NCBI RefSeq assembly: GCF_000317105.1
Contig: NC_019693.1
Location: 5,829,227-5,893,226 of the forward strand
Direction of reading: 5' to 3'
Source of the DNA: Oscillatoria acuminata PCC 6304
GTDB taxonomy: Bacteria > Cyanobacteriota > Cyanobacteriia > Cyanobacteriales > Laspinemataceae
Length of the DNA: 64,000 nucleotides
This document shows, in pieces, positions 9,641-19,979 of the stretch. Position 1 is the stretch's first letter. The number at the start of each line of letters is the position of its first letter. The position numbers and the translations under genes were made by a program. The notes beneath the pieces were generated by a model. It had not been told where the DNA came from, ran no database searches, and saw only the letters and a list, made by a program, of their open reading frames with translations.

Positions 9641-10082
9641 CGATTTATCCGTTGTGTTCAGAACAATTTATGAGGATCCAGACAGCACCCGATATAACCG
9701 CAGAAAGCAGGCGATCGCACCCTTTCCCAAAGGATGGTGTAGGGGAGTTTTGAGGAGGGCAACCCCTGTAGTGTTCCCATTCTCCTCCAACCCGTAACCC
9801 AGATGCCAAGATTTAGGTCCCAATCCCAGATATTCAACCCACTGGGAAGGTTTCCCTACAAACTTAGGGTAACAAACCCTGGCGATCGATGCGAGGCTTG
9901 ATGAGCAATAGTCTTAACGCGCCGTTTTAACCTTGGCGATCGGGTCCATCGGGGACTCTGAAACCGGCATTCTGTAATTTACTATAAAAAAATCCAGAAG
10001 CATTGAAGCAAAAAAGTATTTTTTATTTTATACGGCTTAATTGGAAAAAATTTTACCTGTAATGGCTTATAATCCTTAAAGT
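9641..10082. other. Intergenic, 0.44 kb, nothing recognised
   Basis: Divergent promoter space between the adenylate cyclase gene and the following plus-strand gene. The last 100 bases are AT-rich. No RNA gene, strong hairpin or supported ORF seen. Confidence 0.4.
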
Positions 10083-10562
10083 ATGTTTGTAGTTCAATCA
10101 TTATTTTATAAACCTATGAAACAAAAAATAGCAGGTTCTATTTATTTTTCTGTAGCTAGTATCAGTATCTTATTAGGCAACATTTACCTGTTTTCACCGC
10201 AGTTTATGTGGTATCATCGTCAAGCAATTGAAACCGATTGGACTGACCTGTCTCCTCAGTTACAGGTTTTGATTTTGGCATTAATGAAAGTAACGGGAGC
10301 CGGTTGGTTAGCGATGGGAGTTGCTATTTTCATATTATTGCATTTTTGTTTTTACCGAGGTCAGTCTTGGGCACGTTGGGCGATTCCGCTGATTGGACTG
10401 ATATTTTATGGGCCGACCCTATATGTGACAGCTTGGGTTACCTTAAATACCCCAGGAACGGCTCCTTGGTATGGTAGCCTGATTGCGGTAATTATGCTTC
10501 TGTTGGGGTTTATAATTTATCCAGATAATCCATTTTCTGTAAGTCAAAAAAACCCAGATTAA
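10083..10562 (+). CDS. Small integral membrane protein, unknown function
   Basis: 159 residues with four likely membrane segments (about 17–37, 67–90, 97–118, 126–147 of the long form). A charged loop follows the first segment (ETDWTDLSPQ), and the C-terminus is short and polar. No catalytic motif. The pattern resembles small DUF-type membrane proteins found widely in bacteria. ATG 10083 follows an AT-rich leader without clear Shine–Dalgarno; an internal ATG at 10116 is an alternative start. Not obviously in an operon. Confidence 0.6.
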   Translation: MFVVQSLFYKPMKQKIAGSIYFSVASISILLGNIYLFSPQFMWYHRQAIETDWTDLSPQLQVLILALMKVTGAGWLAMGVAIFILLHFCFYRGQSWARWAIPLIGLIFYGPTLYVTAWVTLNTPGTAPWYGSLIAVIMLLLGFIIYPDNPFSVSQKNPD

Positions 10563-10618
10563 AAGAATCCGTAAGTTTAAGATAACAGATGGGTAAGGAT
10601 AAAAAAGTCTGAATCCAG

Positions 10619-12919
10619 TTAGATGGGGATGGATTCAGAGACTAAATCGGAATTGGAGATGCTGACTTTGAGAGGAAGATGGATGGTAAAATTTGAACCC
10701 TTGCCGAGTTCACTATCCACCGTAATATCACCCCCCATCATTTGACAGAATTGTTTGGCGATCGCCAAACCCAACCCCGTTCCCCCATATTTGCGAGTCG
10801 TGGAAGTATCCGCCTGGGTGAAGGGTTGAAAGAGTTTATCAATCTGTTCGGGGTTCATCCCAATCCCCGTATCTCTCACTTCAAAGATAATTAGTTCCCC
10901 GGCTTTATGAAAAACCCGGAGAAAAATCGTCCCCTCATTGGTAAACTTACAGGCATTCCCTAACAGATTGAATAAAATCTGACGCACTTTAGTCACATCG
11001 GCATACATTTCCCCAATCTCCGGTGCACAGTCGAGTTGTAACTGATTCCCATTTTTTTGCAACAAGGGTTGCACCGTGAAGACAATCTCCTGAAGGGCCA
11101 CGGGGACTTGAAAGGATTCTAAATATAACTCCATTTTTCCCGCCTCAATTTTAGACAAGTCCAGGATATCGTTAATCAGTCCTAACAAGTGTCTACCAGC
11201 GGATTCAATCTTTCCTAAGTCAGCATTTAACTCTTCCGGTTCTAGTTCTTCTGCTTCTTCCTGCAAAATCTCACTATACCCAATAATCGCATTCAAAGGA
11301 GTTCGTAATTCATGACTCATATTCGCTAAAAACTGGCTTTTCGACTTGTTTGCCAATTCCGCCGTCACCTTAGCTTGGTAGAGTTCTCGTTCCACTTCCT
11401 TGCGTTCGGTAATATCGCGAACCACGGCAGAAAGCGCAGTTCGTTGTCCATAATAAATCTTGTTGGCGCTGACTTCCACTTCCACGAAAGACCGATCTTT
11501 CCGACGATAGCGCCGTTCTCCAAGATGGTAAGATTGGGCCGATAGGGTATGGTCAATGTTATAAGCAATGCTTTCGGATTCATGATCAATAAAATCTCCC
11601 AAAGTTAGGGAGAGAATTTCCTCACTGTCATAACCCAGCAGCTTTTGAAAGGCAGTATTGGAATCAATAATCCGTTGGGTCGTCGGTTCAATCAGAAAGA
11701 TACTTTCTGAGGTTTGCTCAATGACGGCCCGATATCGCTGTTCGCTTTCATGGCGCACTTGCTGAGAATAGTCTAAGGCATCTAACATTTCATTAATGCG
11801 AGTAGCTAATTGGGAGAGTTCATCCACTCCTTGCACTGGGAGACGAACGGCCAAATTGCGATCGCTGCCAATGTGATTGACATCCTGACTCAACTGGGAG
11901 AGTCGAGACAGCACCACTTTTTCCAGGAGTAACAAAGTTAGGACTAAAAATGCCACCCCGACAACCAGGACCACCCAGAGGATAAAGTTAGCCGTTCGTT
12001 GACCTTGTTGGTAAATCTCTCGGGGCAGTTCCACCCGCAACAAAAAGGCGGGATTGTTGTAAATATCTTGGACTAAAGTATAACCGCCAATGGTTTGGGA
12101 ATCCCAAACTTCGACAAAAATCGGAGTTGAGTCCTGCCGGACTAACGCCGGTTCTTGATCCGTCTCTTCGAGGATACTCTGCCGAATGGCTTGGAAATCT
12201 TCAGGCAGTTCGGGAGACCCCCATTCCTGGACGGTGATGGATAATTGGGTGAGTTCCCCAAGACGCTTAATTTCCGGAACACTGAGGTAGCGCCCCATAA
12301 TTAGGGCACCGCGAATGGGTCCTTCCGCTTCTCCGGTGAGAATGGGGCGGGACACAATCAACATGGGGCCTTCAGGAAGCTGAAGGATGCCTTCAACCAC
12401 ACTGGTGGTTTCGGGATGATTGACGAGGAGACTGTTAGGGGTCAGGTACTGACTTAAGGAGGCGATCGCCTCGGTACTTTCCTCCACCGGGACTCGTTTT
12501 CCCGTTTCGGGATTGAATTTTTGCCCAAAGACAATCCGCCCACTGCGATGGATGTACAGCATCATATCCAACCGCAAACGGGCGATCGTGGCATCGTTAA
12601 GGTTGGTTTGGATATAGTCCGAGTTCTCATCTTCAATGAAGGCGTAGGTGTCATCCCAGGCAGCCCAATCGTTGGCGGTAAAGCTCAATTTGGCGATTTC
12701 ATCAAATAAGACATCCACCGCCCGTTTGACATTGCGGGTGGTATCCTGCTGCTCAAATTTGGCAAATCCAGCCAGCAACAGGGTAGAGGAAGAGAGATAA
12801 ATGACCCCCAATAAACCAATTAGGGTGGCCCCGACGATCGGCAGGATTTGCCCCCGCAGTCCGAAGGATGCGAAGGGGAGTTTCAGGGATTTAGGCGGTT
12901 GAGGCATGGGTTTGGACAC
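10619..12919 (-). CDS. Sensor histidine kinase, CHASE4–HAMP–PAS–HisKA–HATPase
   Basis: 766 residues. TM1 at about 25–50; an extracytoplasmic CHASE4-like domain (about 55–310) with the typical [10 protein letters not shown] segment; TM2 (about 312–332); HAMP (about 335–385); PAS (about 395–515); HisKA with phospho-accepting His in [16 protein letters not shown] (about 535); HATPase_c with N-box [10 protein letters not shown]1 DTGIGM, F-box FQPFTQAD and G2 GGTGLGLAI, ending near residue 750. All catalytic boxes are intact. No receiver domain is attached, so a separate response regulator is needed; none lies beside it. Start ATG 12919 precedes the first membrane helix. Confidence 0.9.
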   Translation of the reverse strand: MSKPMPQPPKSLKLPFASFGLRGQILPIVGATLIGLLGVIYLSSSTLLLAGFAKFEQQDTTRNVKRAVDVLFDEIAKLSFTANDWAAWDDTYAFIEDENSDYIQTNLNDATIARLRLDMMLYIHRSGRIVFGQKFNPETGKRVPVEESTEAIASLSQYLTPNSLLVNHPETTSVVEGILQLPEGPMLIVSRPILTGEAEGPIRGALIMGRYLSVPEIKRLGELTQLSITVQEWGSPELPEDFQAIRQSILEETDQEPALVRQDSTPIFVEVWDSQTIGGYTLVQDIYNNPAFLLRVELPREIYQQGQRTANFILWVVLVVGVAFLVLTLLLLEKVVLSRLSQLSQDVNHIGSDRNLAVRLPVQGVDELSQLATRINEMLDALDYSQQVRHESEQRYRAVIEQTSESIFLIEPTTQRIIDSNTAFQKLLGYDSEEILSLTLGDFIDHESESIAYNIDHTLSAQSYHLGERRYRRKDRSFVEVEVSANKIYYGQRTALSAVVRDITERKEVERELYQAKVTAELANKSKSQFLANMSHELRTPLNAIIGYSEILQEEAEELEPEELNADLGKIESAGRHLLGLINDILDLSKIEAGKMELYLESFQVPVALQEIVFTVQPLLQKNGNQLQLDCAPEIGEMYADVTKVRQILFNLLGNACKFTNEGTIFLRVFHKAGELIIFEVRDTGIGMNPEQIDKLFQPFTQADTSTTRKYGGTGLGLAIAKQFCQMMGGDITVDSELGKGSNFTIHLPLKVSISNSDLVSESIPI

Positions 12920-13195
12920 TTTCTCTTCTGGAATTGATAGTTCAGGGTGGGAAGTGGTCAGTTGAGGACTGGAAAAAATGAAGCGCCCAGAACGTTCTGG
13001 AAGACTTCATGTTTCATTCTGCGGATTTTGCCAAAAATCACCCGATGTCAGATTTGCCCGATCGATCGCTTGCCCTGTTTTTATTCTAAATACTCGACTG
13101 CAAATCTAATTCGGTTGAAGTTTTCGCAAATCTCCGGAGTCAGTGTTCGATTTATAGTTCAATTGTGGTGTGAGTGACTTGAGGAGTGCGTAAAA

Positions 13196-14389
13196 ATGCT
13201 GAGTTGGGAGGAAAGTCAGAGTATTTCATCCATGCGATGCGATCGCGCCTGGGTGGAAGTGGATGTGGGGGCGATCGCCCAGAATGTCCGCGAAATCCGG
13301 CGTCTGTTATCCCCAAAAACCGACCTCATGGCGGTGATTAAAGCCGATGCCTATGGACATGGGGCCGTTACCGTTGCCCAAACGGTATTACAGGCAGGGG
13401 CAAAATGGTTGGGAGTCGCCACCATTCCCGAAGGCATCGAACTCCGGGAAGCGGGAATTACCGCCCCAGTGCAAGTTTTAGGGGCAACCTACACCCCGGA
13501 CCAATTGCGGGCAATGGTGCGTTGGCGCTTGGAACCCACCCTTTGCACCCCGAAACAAGCGTTTGTATTTTCAGAAACCCTGAGTGACCATTCGTATTCC
13601 GTGCCGGTTCATGTGAAAATTGATACTGGGATGTCACGGTTGGGCGCACCGTGGCAAGAGGCGGCAGAGTTTGTGAAGTTAGTCGATCGCCTGCCTCATT
13701 TGGAATTGTCGAGCATTTATTCCCATTTAGCCACAGCGGATAGTGAAGACCCCACGGTGATGCAACTGCAACATCAGCGGTTCCAGGTGGCAATTCGGCA
13801 AGTTCAGGAAACGGGAATCGCTTTACCGCGTTTGCACTTTGCCAATTCTGCGGCAACCTTAAGCGATCGCCTGTTGCATTACGATATGGTGCGGGTGGGA
13901 TTAGGGATATATGGATTATATCCTGCCCCCCATTTGCGATCGCGCCTGACATTACAACCGGCACTACAAGTTAAGGCTAGGGTAACTCATATTAAGGCGA
14001 TCGCGGCAGGAACCGGCGTCAGTTACGGCCATCGCTATATCGCCGACTGCGACATGAAAATTGCGGCGATCGGGATTGGCTATGCCGATGGCGTACCCCG
14101 CAACCTCTCCAACCAAATGCAAGTCCTCATCCGGGGAAAGCAAGTGAGACAGATTGGGTCAATTACAATGGATCAGATGATGTTAGATGTGAGCAATATC
14201 CCCGATTTGGAACTCGGAGAGGTCGTCACCTTACTCGGACAAGATGGCAACTATTCAATCACCGCCGATGATTGGGCGGATAAATTAGGAACCATTTCCT
14301 GGGAAATCCTGTGCGGATTCAAACATCGCTTACCCCGCATCGCCGTCGGTCAATCCTTAGAATGTTGGGAACAAGCCACCACGTCCTAA
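13196..14389 (+). CDS. alr: Alanine racemase
   Basis: Interconverts L- and D-alanine for peptidoglycan, using PLP. PLP-binding K49 lies in AVIKADAYGHG and the second catalytic base Y277 in GVSYGHR; both family signatures are intact. The 397-residue length fits, apart from about 13 extra residues before MRCDRAWVEVD, the usual N-terminus. ATG 13196 is supported by GAGGAG about 10 bases upstream; an ATG at 13232 would give the shorter family-like form. Cytoplasmic. Single gene, followed at once by a palindromic repeat element. Confidence 0.95.
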   Translation: MLSWEESQSISSMRCDRAWVEVDVGAIAQNVREIRRLLSPKTDLMAVIKADAYGHGAVTVAQTVLQAGAKWLGVATIPEGIELREAGITAPVQVLGATYTPDQLRAMVRWRLEPTLCTPKQAFVFSETLSDHSYSVPVHVKIDTGMSRLGAPWQEAAEFVKLVDRLPHLELSSIYSHLATADSEDPTVMQLQHQRFQVAIRQVQETGIALPRLHFANSAATLSDRLLHYDMVRVGLGIYGLYPAPHLRSRLTLQPALQVKARVTHIKAIAAGTGVSYGHRYIADCDMKIAAIGIGYADGVPRNLSNQMQVLIRGKQVRQIGSITMDQMMLDVSNIPDLELGEVVTLLGQDGNYSITADDWADKLGTISWEILCGFKHRLPRIAVGQSLECWEQATTS

Positions 14390-14398
14390 GTGACATCT

Positions 14399-14463
14399 GG
14401 CGGGGGATCAATCCCCCGCCTAACAGCTAAAGTCGGTTGAAACCGACTGAAAGTCTTATGGGT
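14399..14463. repeat. Palindromic interspersed repeat, single unit (about 65 bp)
   Basis: Two adjoining hairpins: GGCGGGGGAT/ATCCCCCGCC and AGTCGGTT/AACCGACT, joined by TAACAGCTA. The same unit in reverse orientation forms half of the large inverted structure at 16.87–17.01 kb, including the tail GAAAGTCTTATGGG. It lies directly after alr and may serve as its terminator-like end. Confidence 0.8.
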
Positions 14464-14617
14464 TAACGTTTTTAATCAGTTTTTAACCAAAGGTAGGGGC
14501 AATTCTTTTTCGCCCCTACCTTTGGTGATTTTTTGAGTATAATTAGGACAGTGATCGCTTTTTCTGGTGTTTCGATAAAATTGGATAAAATCATAGCCTA
14601 ATTCAGGAGGCAAATCC

Positions 14618-15451
14618 ATGAGATTTATTAATCCCAAGACCGATATCGCCTTTAAAAAAATCTTTGCTTCCGAACAGAGCAAAGATATTTTAATCAGTTT
14701 TTTAAATGCCATGCTCTATGACAGCCAGCCCGTTATAGAAGATTTATAAATTCTCCACCCCTATTTGACTCCCCGCATCCGAGGGGTCAAAGAAACTTAT
14801 TTAGATATCCAAGCTAAGATAAGCGGAAACAAAACAGCGATCGTCGAAATGCAAGTGTTAAATGTAGAGGGATTTGAAAAGCGAATCCTCTATAACGCAG
14901 CTAAATCCTATTCCATTCAACTGGATGTAGGAGAAGATTACAATTTATTAAATCCCGTGATTGCCTTGACTATTGTGGATTTTCAAATGTTTGCAGACTT
15001 TGACAAGGTAATTTCCCACTTTGTTTTGAAAGAGAAAGATTATCTGGTAGATTATTTGAGTTATGATTTAGAATTAGTGTTTGTAGAGTTACCCAAATTC
15101 ACCAAAGAACTGGAACAGTTAGAGACGCTTACGGATAAGTGGCTCTATTTTATGAAAAGTGGCCGCAATTTAGAAACCGTGCCAGAAACCATGAGCGCGG
15201 TCCCCGAAATTGAGCAAGCCTTTGCGATCGCCAATCAAGCAAATTTGAACCGGGAAGAATTAGAGGAATTAGAACAGCGAGAAATTTTTATTCACGACCA
15301 GAGAAACGCGATTTTAAAAGCCGTGAATGACAATAAACGAGAAATTGCCAAACAGTTGCTGAACTTATTAGATGAAGAGGCGATCGCGCAAACCACTGGC
15401 TTGAGCCTTGAGGAAGTCCAAAAATTAAAGAAGTCAAAACCTGCGCCCTAA
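14618..15451 (+). pseudogene. Rpn/PD-(D/E)XK family nuclease, interrupted by an in-frame stop
   Basis: Reading from ATG 14618 (AGGAGG seven bases upstream) gives MRFINPKTDIAFKKIF and then LISFLNAMLYDSQPVIEDL, the classic N-terminus of the Rpn family (recombination-promoting nuclease, once called putative transposase). A TAA at 14747–14749 interrupts it. The same frame continues without further stops, ILHPYLTPRIRGVKETYLDIQ, to 15451. Nuclease residues are present after the stop: Asp in TYLDIQAK and the ExQ of IVEMQVL. Total length without the stop would be about 277 residues, normal for the family. A single-base change (for example GAA to TAA) explains it. A shorter protein starting at TTG 14765 is open but would lack the conserved N-terminus. 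Sequencing error or readthrough cannot be excluded. Confidence 0.8.
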
Positions 15452-15518
15452 AAGGTTGTTCTACACGGACAAAGCCTGCCGACGCCGGCTACTTGATAAA
15501 AACGATTTTTTATAGATC

Positions 15519-15540
15519 GCCCGGTGTGAACCGGGCTTTT
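15519..15540 (+). terminator. Intrinsic terminator after the Rpn-like gene
   Basis: Perfect 7-bp stem GCCCGGT/ACCGGGC with a GTGA loop followed by TTTT. It sits between convergent genes and has an A/T-rich left flank. Confidence 0.7.
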
Positions 15541-15546
15541 CCAATG

Positions 15547-16749
15547 TCACATCTTCAACTCTGGCAGGGTTTCCTTAAACGGTAACCCCTCATTAATCGC
15601 TTCTATTTGCTGGGCTTCCATGAGATTTACTTCCTTCAAATAAGGGCGGAGAATTTGCCCCAAGCGTTGATTGTAAAAGCGATGTAAACTGTGATTGGGA
15701 GTGGCTGGAAAGCCTCGGCGTTTTTTGTGTTGTCCTCCGGCACCGGGGTCGAAGGATTGAATGCCATGTTCGATTCCCCATTCGATGGGTTTGTAATAGC
15801 AAGCCTCGAAATGGAGGGAGTCGATGTCGTAATTGCAACCCCAATATCGTCCATAGAGTTGTTCCCCTTTGGTGAGGCAAAAGGACATGGCGATGGGATG
15901 GCGTATATCATTGCCTTCGGGATAGGCAGCAATCAATAGGACCCGATCGCGAAAATTATGGTATAATTCCTCGAAGAATTGTTTGGTTAAATATTTACTC
16001 CCCCACCAGCCAAAGCGATCGCAATGGTCACTATAAAATTGATACATCCGCAGTAACAAGGTATGCGGGATATCATCTCCATGTAATGCCTTGACCTCAA
16101 TTCCGGCTTTTGCCACGGCTTTGCGTTCCCGTTTGATGTTGCGGCGCTGATTGGCGTTGAAGACGGCTAAGTAATCATCAAAGGTATTAAATCCGGTATT
16201 CTGCCAAATATAACTGTGATGGAGCCAGGGAGTATAACCGAATCGTTCCATTAGCGATCGCCAGTCTGGATCGACATAGAGGAAATTACAGCAGGAAATA
16301 TTGTGGCGATCGCAAAATTCATCGATCGCATGAATCATAATCCCCGTAATTTCTTCCTCATCTTCTCCCGGTGCAATCAAAAACCGATATCCCGTTACCG
16401 GCGTGACTGGACTCATCCCCAACAGTTTGGGATAATATTCCACACCCAGGCGATAGGCTAAATCTGCCCATTGGTGATCAAAGACGAATTCTCCCCGAGA
16501 ATGTCCTTTTAGATACATCGGCGCAACACCAATCAGTTCTCCATGTCGCCACACGGTTAAATGATTCGGCAACCATCCCGTTTTGGCGGTTGCACTGCCG
16601 GAGGCTTCCATATTGTGCAACCAGTTCCATTCAAAAAAGGGGGTTTGCAGGGGGAGGGCGAGAGCATCCCACGCCGTCTGGGGGACTTCGGCGATGTTGT
16701 CGATCCAGGCAACAGAAATTTGAGGCTTAAGCTGTTCCAGCATTACCAA
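15547..16749 (-). CDS. FemAB/GNAT-like acyltransferase, COG3146 (DUF482) family
   Basis: 400 residues. The family has a GNAT fold resembling FemAB proteins and is named for a presumed peptidoglycan-related role; the reaction is not proven. Typical segments: TPFFEWNWLHNMEASGS near the N-terminus, FDHQWADLAYRLGVEYYPKLL, FNANQRRNIKRERK near the middle, and the C-terminal LYGRYWGC…FEACYYKPIEWGIEHG…FDPGAGGQHKKRRGF. Length is normal. No signal peptide or membrane helix, so cytoplasmic. Start ATG 16749 (MVMLEQLK), with a second Met two codons in. Monocistronic. Confidence 0.8.
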   Translation of the reverse strand: MVMLEQLKPQISVAWIDNIAEVPQTAWDALALPLQTPFFEWNWLHNMEASGSATAKTGWLPNHLTVWRHGELIGVAPMYLKGHSRGEFVFDHQWADLAYRLGVEYYPKLLGMSPVTPVTGYRFLIAPGEDEEEITGIMIHAIDEFCDRHNISCCNFLYVDPDWRSLMERFGYTPWLHHSYIWQNTGFNTFDDYLAVFNANQRRNIKRERKAVAKAGIEVKALHGDDIPHTLLLRMYQFYSDHCDRFGWWGSKYLTKQFFEELYHNFRDRVLLIAAYPEGNDIRHPIAMSFCLTKGEQLYGRYWGCNYDIDSLHFEACYYKPIEWGIEHGIQSFDPGAGGQHKKRRGFPATPNHSLHRFYNQRLGQILRPYLKEVNLMEAQQIEAINEGLPFKETLPELKM

Positions 16750-16871
16750 CCGTTGAGGGTAGAGCGTTCACTTTCCTAGGGTAATCGATTCTTGGGATGC
16801 TGTGGGAGGGACTTGGGGTGGGAACGACTGAAGTCGGGACGTTGAACTTAAGAGGATAACGACTGAAGTTG

Positions 16872-17013
16872 CAACACCCGGCAGGGGTTAAAACCCCCGC
16901 CTCATAGCTAAAGTCGGTTAAAAACCGACTAAAAACACCATCCCATAAGACTTTCAGTCGGTTTCAACCGACTTGAGCTGTTAGGCGGGGGATTTATCCC
17001 CCGCCGGGTGTTG
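16872..17013. repeat. Large inverted (cruciform-type) repeat made of two palindromic units
   Basis: Outer arms CAACACCCGGC (16872–16882) and GCCGGGTGTTG (17003–17013) pair perfectly. Inside, each half carries a GC-rich hairpin (GGGG…CCCC) and an AGTCGGTT/AACCGACT hairpin. The right half is a reverse copy of the unit at 14.40 kb. The stop codon of the RibD-like gene lies four bases beyond the right edge, so the structure probably also ends its transcript. Confidence 0.8.
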
Positions 17014-17016
17014 CCA

Positions 17017-17724
17017 CTACGAACTGGGGGAGATGGAATCTTGCTGTCTGCGGAGGCGGTAGTGCAAGAATACCTCTGCGTCGATGGTTTTGACTTCTAA
17101 GAGTTCTAGGCGGGGTGCGGTTTGAGTGGTAAATCCGCTGCCGTCTAAGGGGGTGGGGGCGTCAGTGCCACCGATGAGGAGGGGGCAGATGGTAAGCCAG
17201 AGTTCATCAATGAGGTCCTCTGCGAGTAAGGAGGCGACTAGGTTTCCTCCTCCGAGGATGGCTAATTTTTTAATGCCGAGGGTGGCGATTTGTTGGAAGG
17301 CATCATGCCAGTCTACGCCACCGGAAGGGGTTTCGCTGACGAGAATTTTATCGAAGCCGGAATGGTTGCGCCAGGGTTCGGCACCTGAAGGGGTGGTGAC
17401 TAACCAGCGGGGAACGGGTTGTTGGAATAGGGGGAGGTGGGGAGGCAGGTTGCCGCTGGCAGAGGCGACAATTTGCACGGGTTGGGGCGGTTTTCCGGCT
17501 TCTTCGCGCTGGTTAATTCGGTTTGGATCAACCACTCTCATGGCTTTGTCTTTGACGCGGAAGGTTCCGGCACCTGTGATCACGGCATCGGCGGCGGCGA
17601 CTTGTTGTTCTAAATGGTTTTTATCGGCAGGAGACCCGAAGAGGAGGGGCGATCGCAGGGAGTCGGAAATTTTGCCATCGGCACTCATGGCAAGAACTAC
17701 GGTGGTTACAGGGCGATCGCTCAT
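17017..17724 (-). CDS. RibD C-terminal-domain (pyrimidine/dihydrofolate-type) reductase
   Basis: 235 residues forming a stand-alone RibD_C domain. This fold binds NADPH and, in riboflavin synthesis, reduces the ribosylamino-pyrimidine; stand-alone members may act on other substrates. Visible motifs: VVLAMSADGKISD at the N-terminus, DAVITGAGTFRVKD near 48–61, LAILGGGNLVASLLAEDLIDELWLTICPLLIGG near 153–186. No deaminase domain is present. Cytoplasmic, single gene. ATG 17724. Whether it serves riboflavin or another pathway is not clear from context. Confidence 0.75.
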   Translation of the reverse strand: MSDRPVTTVVLAMSADGKISDSLRSPLLFGSPADKNHLEQQVAAADAVITGAGTFRVKDKAMRVVDPNRINQREEAGKPPQPVQIVASASGNLPPHLPLFQQPVPRWLVTTPSGAEPWRNHSGFDKILVSETPSGGVDWHDAFQQIATLGIKKLAILGGGNLVASLLAEDLIDELWLTICPLLIGGTDAPTPLDGSGFTTQTAPRLELLEVKTIDAEVFLHYRLRRQQDSISPSS

Positions 17725-17872
17725 GGTTCTCAGGGTCTATGCAATAAAAGAATCTCTTTAGTCTACCTGACCGGCAAGCTGAATCAAGGCGAGGTTTTAA
17801 CCCGGGTTTGTCGGGCGCTTCTCGAAGCGCCCCTACAGGCTATAAGATTTATCCCCTGCCGATTGTTGCGAC

Positions 17873-19351
17873 TTACCCGGCTTTGATTCGTTTTAATAAA
17901 TCATAAAACGGTTGCCAATTATCTTCCTGGGCGATCGGTTCCCAAATCGCCTCAATTTCGGGTCGGATAATCACGGTTTCTGGATTATATTGGGCCATTC
18001 GTTCGGGTATTTTCTCTAACTCTTCGGTTGCCACGAACTGCAATCCATGAAAGTAGGCTTGCTGCCACGACTCAAAGAGTTCTGACTCAGTTTCTAGGGG
18101 GCCCAAAATTTGGTCGCGGTTCTCCCGCCACTGGGGAGAAAACTGCTGTCTGAGTTGCCAAAAGAACTCGGCATAGCCTACCTGTGACTCACCCAAGAGT
18201 TGCAAGGTTAATTGCAGTAACTCGGTGGCTGCCTCTTCTGGGATTTCTTCCCCAAAGCCGAGCTTACTCAGCATCAGTCGGTGATATTCTCGGTTATAAT
18301 GGTGGTAATAGTCCTCTAATGCAGCTTCCATGTCGGCAGAGGCGATCGCCGCTTTTAATGGCACTTGCAACATTTGCAGGTTCCAGCGACAGATGGCGGG
18401 TTGATTGCCGTAACTGTAGCGACCATAATAATCAAAGTAGGCCGCTGTAAACTTTAAGTTATAAGTGGGAATAAAGGCAAAAGGTCCATAATCGAAACTT
18501 TCCCCGGTGATGGACATATTGTCAGTATTTAAGACAGCATGACAAAATCCCGCTGCCATCCATTGCGCCGTTAATTGAGCCACTCGTTGCACCAATTCTT
18601 GATAAAATCGGGCGTATTTCTCCCGGGAGTTCGTTGTCTCCGGGGAAATTAAGGGTGGCATCCCTTGATTCAGGTGCGGATAATAATAGGCAGTTACCCA
18701 ATCTAAGAGTTTTTCGATTAAATCTTTTCGGCCTAAATAATGCAATCGTTCAAAGGTTCCAAATCGGATATGGGATTCACTGAAGCGGATCATTACAGAC
18801 GATCGCGTAGGAGAGGGTTCATCTCCTCGCCACAATTGTTCGCCAGTTTCAACTAGGCTTAAACAGCGCGAGGTTCGGACGCCCATCCGATGCAACATTT
18901 CCCCGGCTAAAACTTCTCTGACTCCTCCTTTTAGGGTTAACCGTCCATCGGCATGACGGGAATAAGGGGTTCTGCCACTGCCTTTGGTCCCGAAGTCATA
19001 AAGTTTGCCATCAGTTCCCCGGACTTGAGCGTAGACAAAGCCCCGTCCATCGCCTAAATTGGGGTTATATTCGCCAAATTGATAGCCATGATAGCGCAGG
19101 GCTAAAAATGGGCGTATGCCTTGAAAATAGCCAAAGGCTTCGATAAAATCTTCATCGGTGACGGTTGAGGGTTCTAATCCTAATTTTTGTAATAATTCGT
19201 CATTGCGAAAGCGGAGAAGCTGCTGAGGAAATTCAGCAGCCGGAACGATATCGTAGTAGTCTTCCCCCAAGGATTCTAGGGCGGTTTCCAAGTTGAGAGA
19301 TAGAAATGGATTGGTGCGTTTGGGAGTTTGAGCGGAGTCAGCAACAGTCAT
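17873..19351 (-). CDS. selO: Protein adenylyltransferase SelO (pseudokinase fold)
   Basis: SelO/YdiU proteins transfer AMP from ATP to Ser/Thr/Tyr hydroxyls and are linked to redox homeostasis. 492 residues, close to family size. Signatures: [37 protein letters not shown] with the Lys/Arg nucleotide ligands, [42 protein letters not shown], and the metal-binding core [21 protein letters not shown] (about residues 271–290). These motifs match the active fold. The C-terminal tail ends [10 protein letters not shown] without the Cys/Sec motif known from eukaryotic relatives. ATG 19351. Monocistronic, cytoplasmic. Confidence 0.9.
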   Translation of the reverse strand: MTVADSAQTPKRTNPFLSLNLETALESLGEDYYDIVPAAEFPQQLLRFRNDELLQKLGLEPSTVTDEDFIEAFGYFQGIRPFLALRYHGYQFGEYNPNLGDGRGFVYAQVRGTDGKLYDFGTKGSGRTPYSRHADGRLTLKGGVREVLAGEMLHRMGVRTSRCLSLVETGEQLWRGDEPSPTRSSVMIRFSESHIRFGTFERLHYLGRKDLIEKLLDWVTAYYYPHLNQGMPPLISPETTNSREKYARFYQELVQRVAQLTAQWMAAGFCHAVLNTDNMSITGESFDYGPFAFIPTYNLKFTAAYFDYYGRYSYGNQPAICRWNLQMLQVPLKAAIASADMEAALEDYYHHYNREYHRLMLSKLGFGEEIPEEAATELLQLTLQLLGESQVGYAEFFWQLRQQFSPQWRENRDQILGPLETESELFESWQQAYFHGLQFVATEELEKIPERMAQYNPETVIIRPEIEAIWEPIAQEDNWQPFYDLLKRIKAG

Positions 19352-19614
19352 AAAAGCAACGGTTCTTTACATTGTCTTATTCTATTTTAATCTATTTTAA
19401 TGTTGGGGAAGGATAAATGAGGTGCAGTCCCCGGGAAAGTCTTTCCTGGCGAGGGTTTTAGGGCTTTGAAACCTTTTGCAATAAAGTGTTACGGTTATTT
19501 ACACCTCCAAGGCCGGGTGGTCAAGCTAGAATACTAGTATGAGGTTTGCTCGAAGGAATCGACTCAAGTCGGGTGCTTGAGAAACCTATTAATTTTTGGA
19601 TGAGGTAATCCGTC

Positions 19615-19917
19615 ATGGCTCAAGTTTTAACTAGAACCCAAAGGCTCGCGAAGACTGGGAATCAGGGGACAAATTCCCAGGGGAATCAAAGCAGTTTTAT
19701 TCCGTTGAGCCTACGCATTGAAATGGCACGGGATGAAGCCAGGGCGATCGCAACAGAAAAAGGCATTGAATCTCCCGAAAGTGCAGTAGCTTGGGATATT
19801 GTCGAGGAACTCCTCAGCGTTGCCGCCCGGAAAAGAACCCACGAACCGAAATCGGCTTTTGAACGCTACTGTTTAGAGCATCCTGATGCTTCTGAAGCTC
19901 GGATTTACGATGTATAA
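19615..19917 (+). CDS. CP12-domain protein lacking three of the four redox cysteines
   Basis: CP12 bridges GAPDH and phosphoribulokinase to switch the Calvin cycle, normally through two disulfides. This 100-residue protein has the core AWDIVEEL (59–66) and the C-terminal module SAFERYC…HPDASEARIYDV (81–100). Only C86 remains. The usual partner nine residues later is A95, and the two N-terminal cysteines correspond by alignment to A46 and S56. About 30 extra residues precede the domain. It may be a redox-insensitive CP12 variant with another partner. ATG 19615; a strong terminator follows 30 bases downstream. Monocistronic. Confidence 0.75.
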   Translation: MAQVLTRTQRLAKTGNQGTNSQGNQSSFIPLSLRIEMARDEARAIATEKGIESPESAVAWDIVEELLSVAARKRTHEPKSAFERYCLEHPDASEARIYDV

Positions 19918-19945
19918 ATTTTTCCAGTAAATAGTTTATTTTATG

Positions 19946-19979
19946 GCCCAATCTTACCCTCCAGATTGGGCTTTTTTTT
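19946..19979 (+). terminator. Strong intrinsic terminator after the CP12-like gene
   Basis: Perfect 9-bp stem GCCCAATCT/AGATTGGGC, 8-base loop, then eight T. Confidence 0.95.

Noticed and set aside
12947-13177. 76-codon ORF upstream of alr
   Set aside because: No ribosome binding site, unlikely composition, and it lies in the promoter region between divergent genes.
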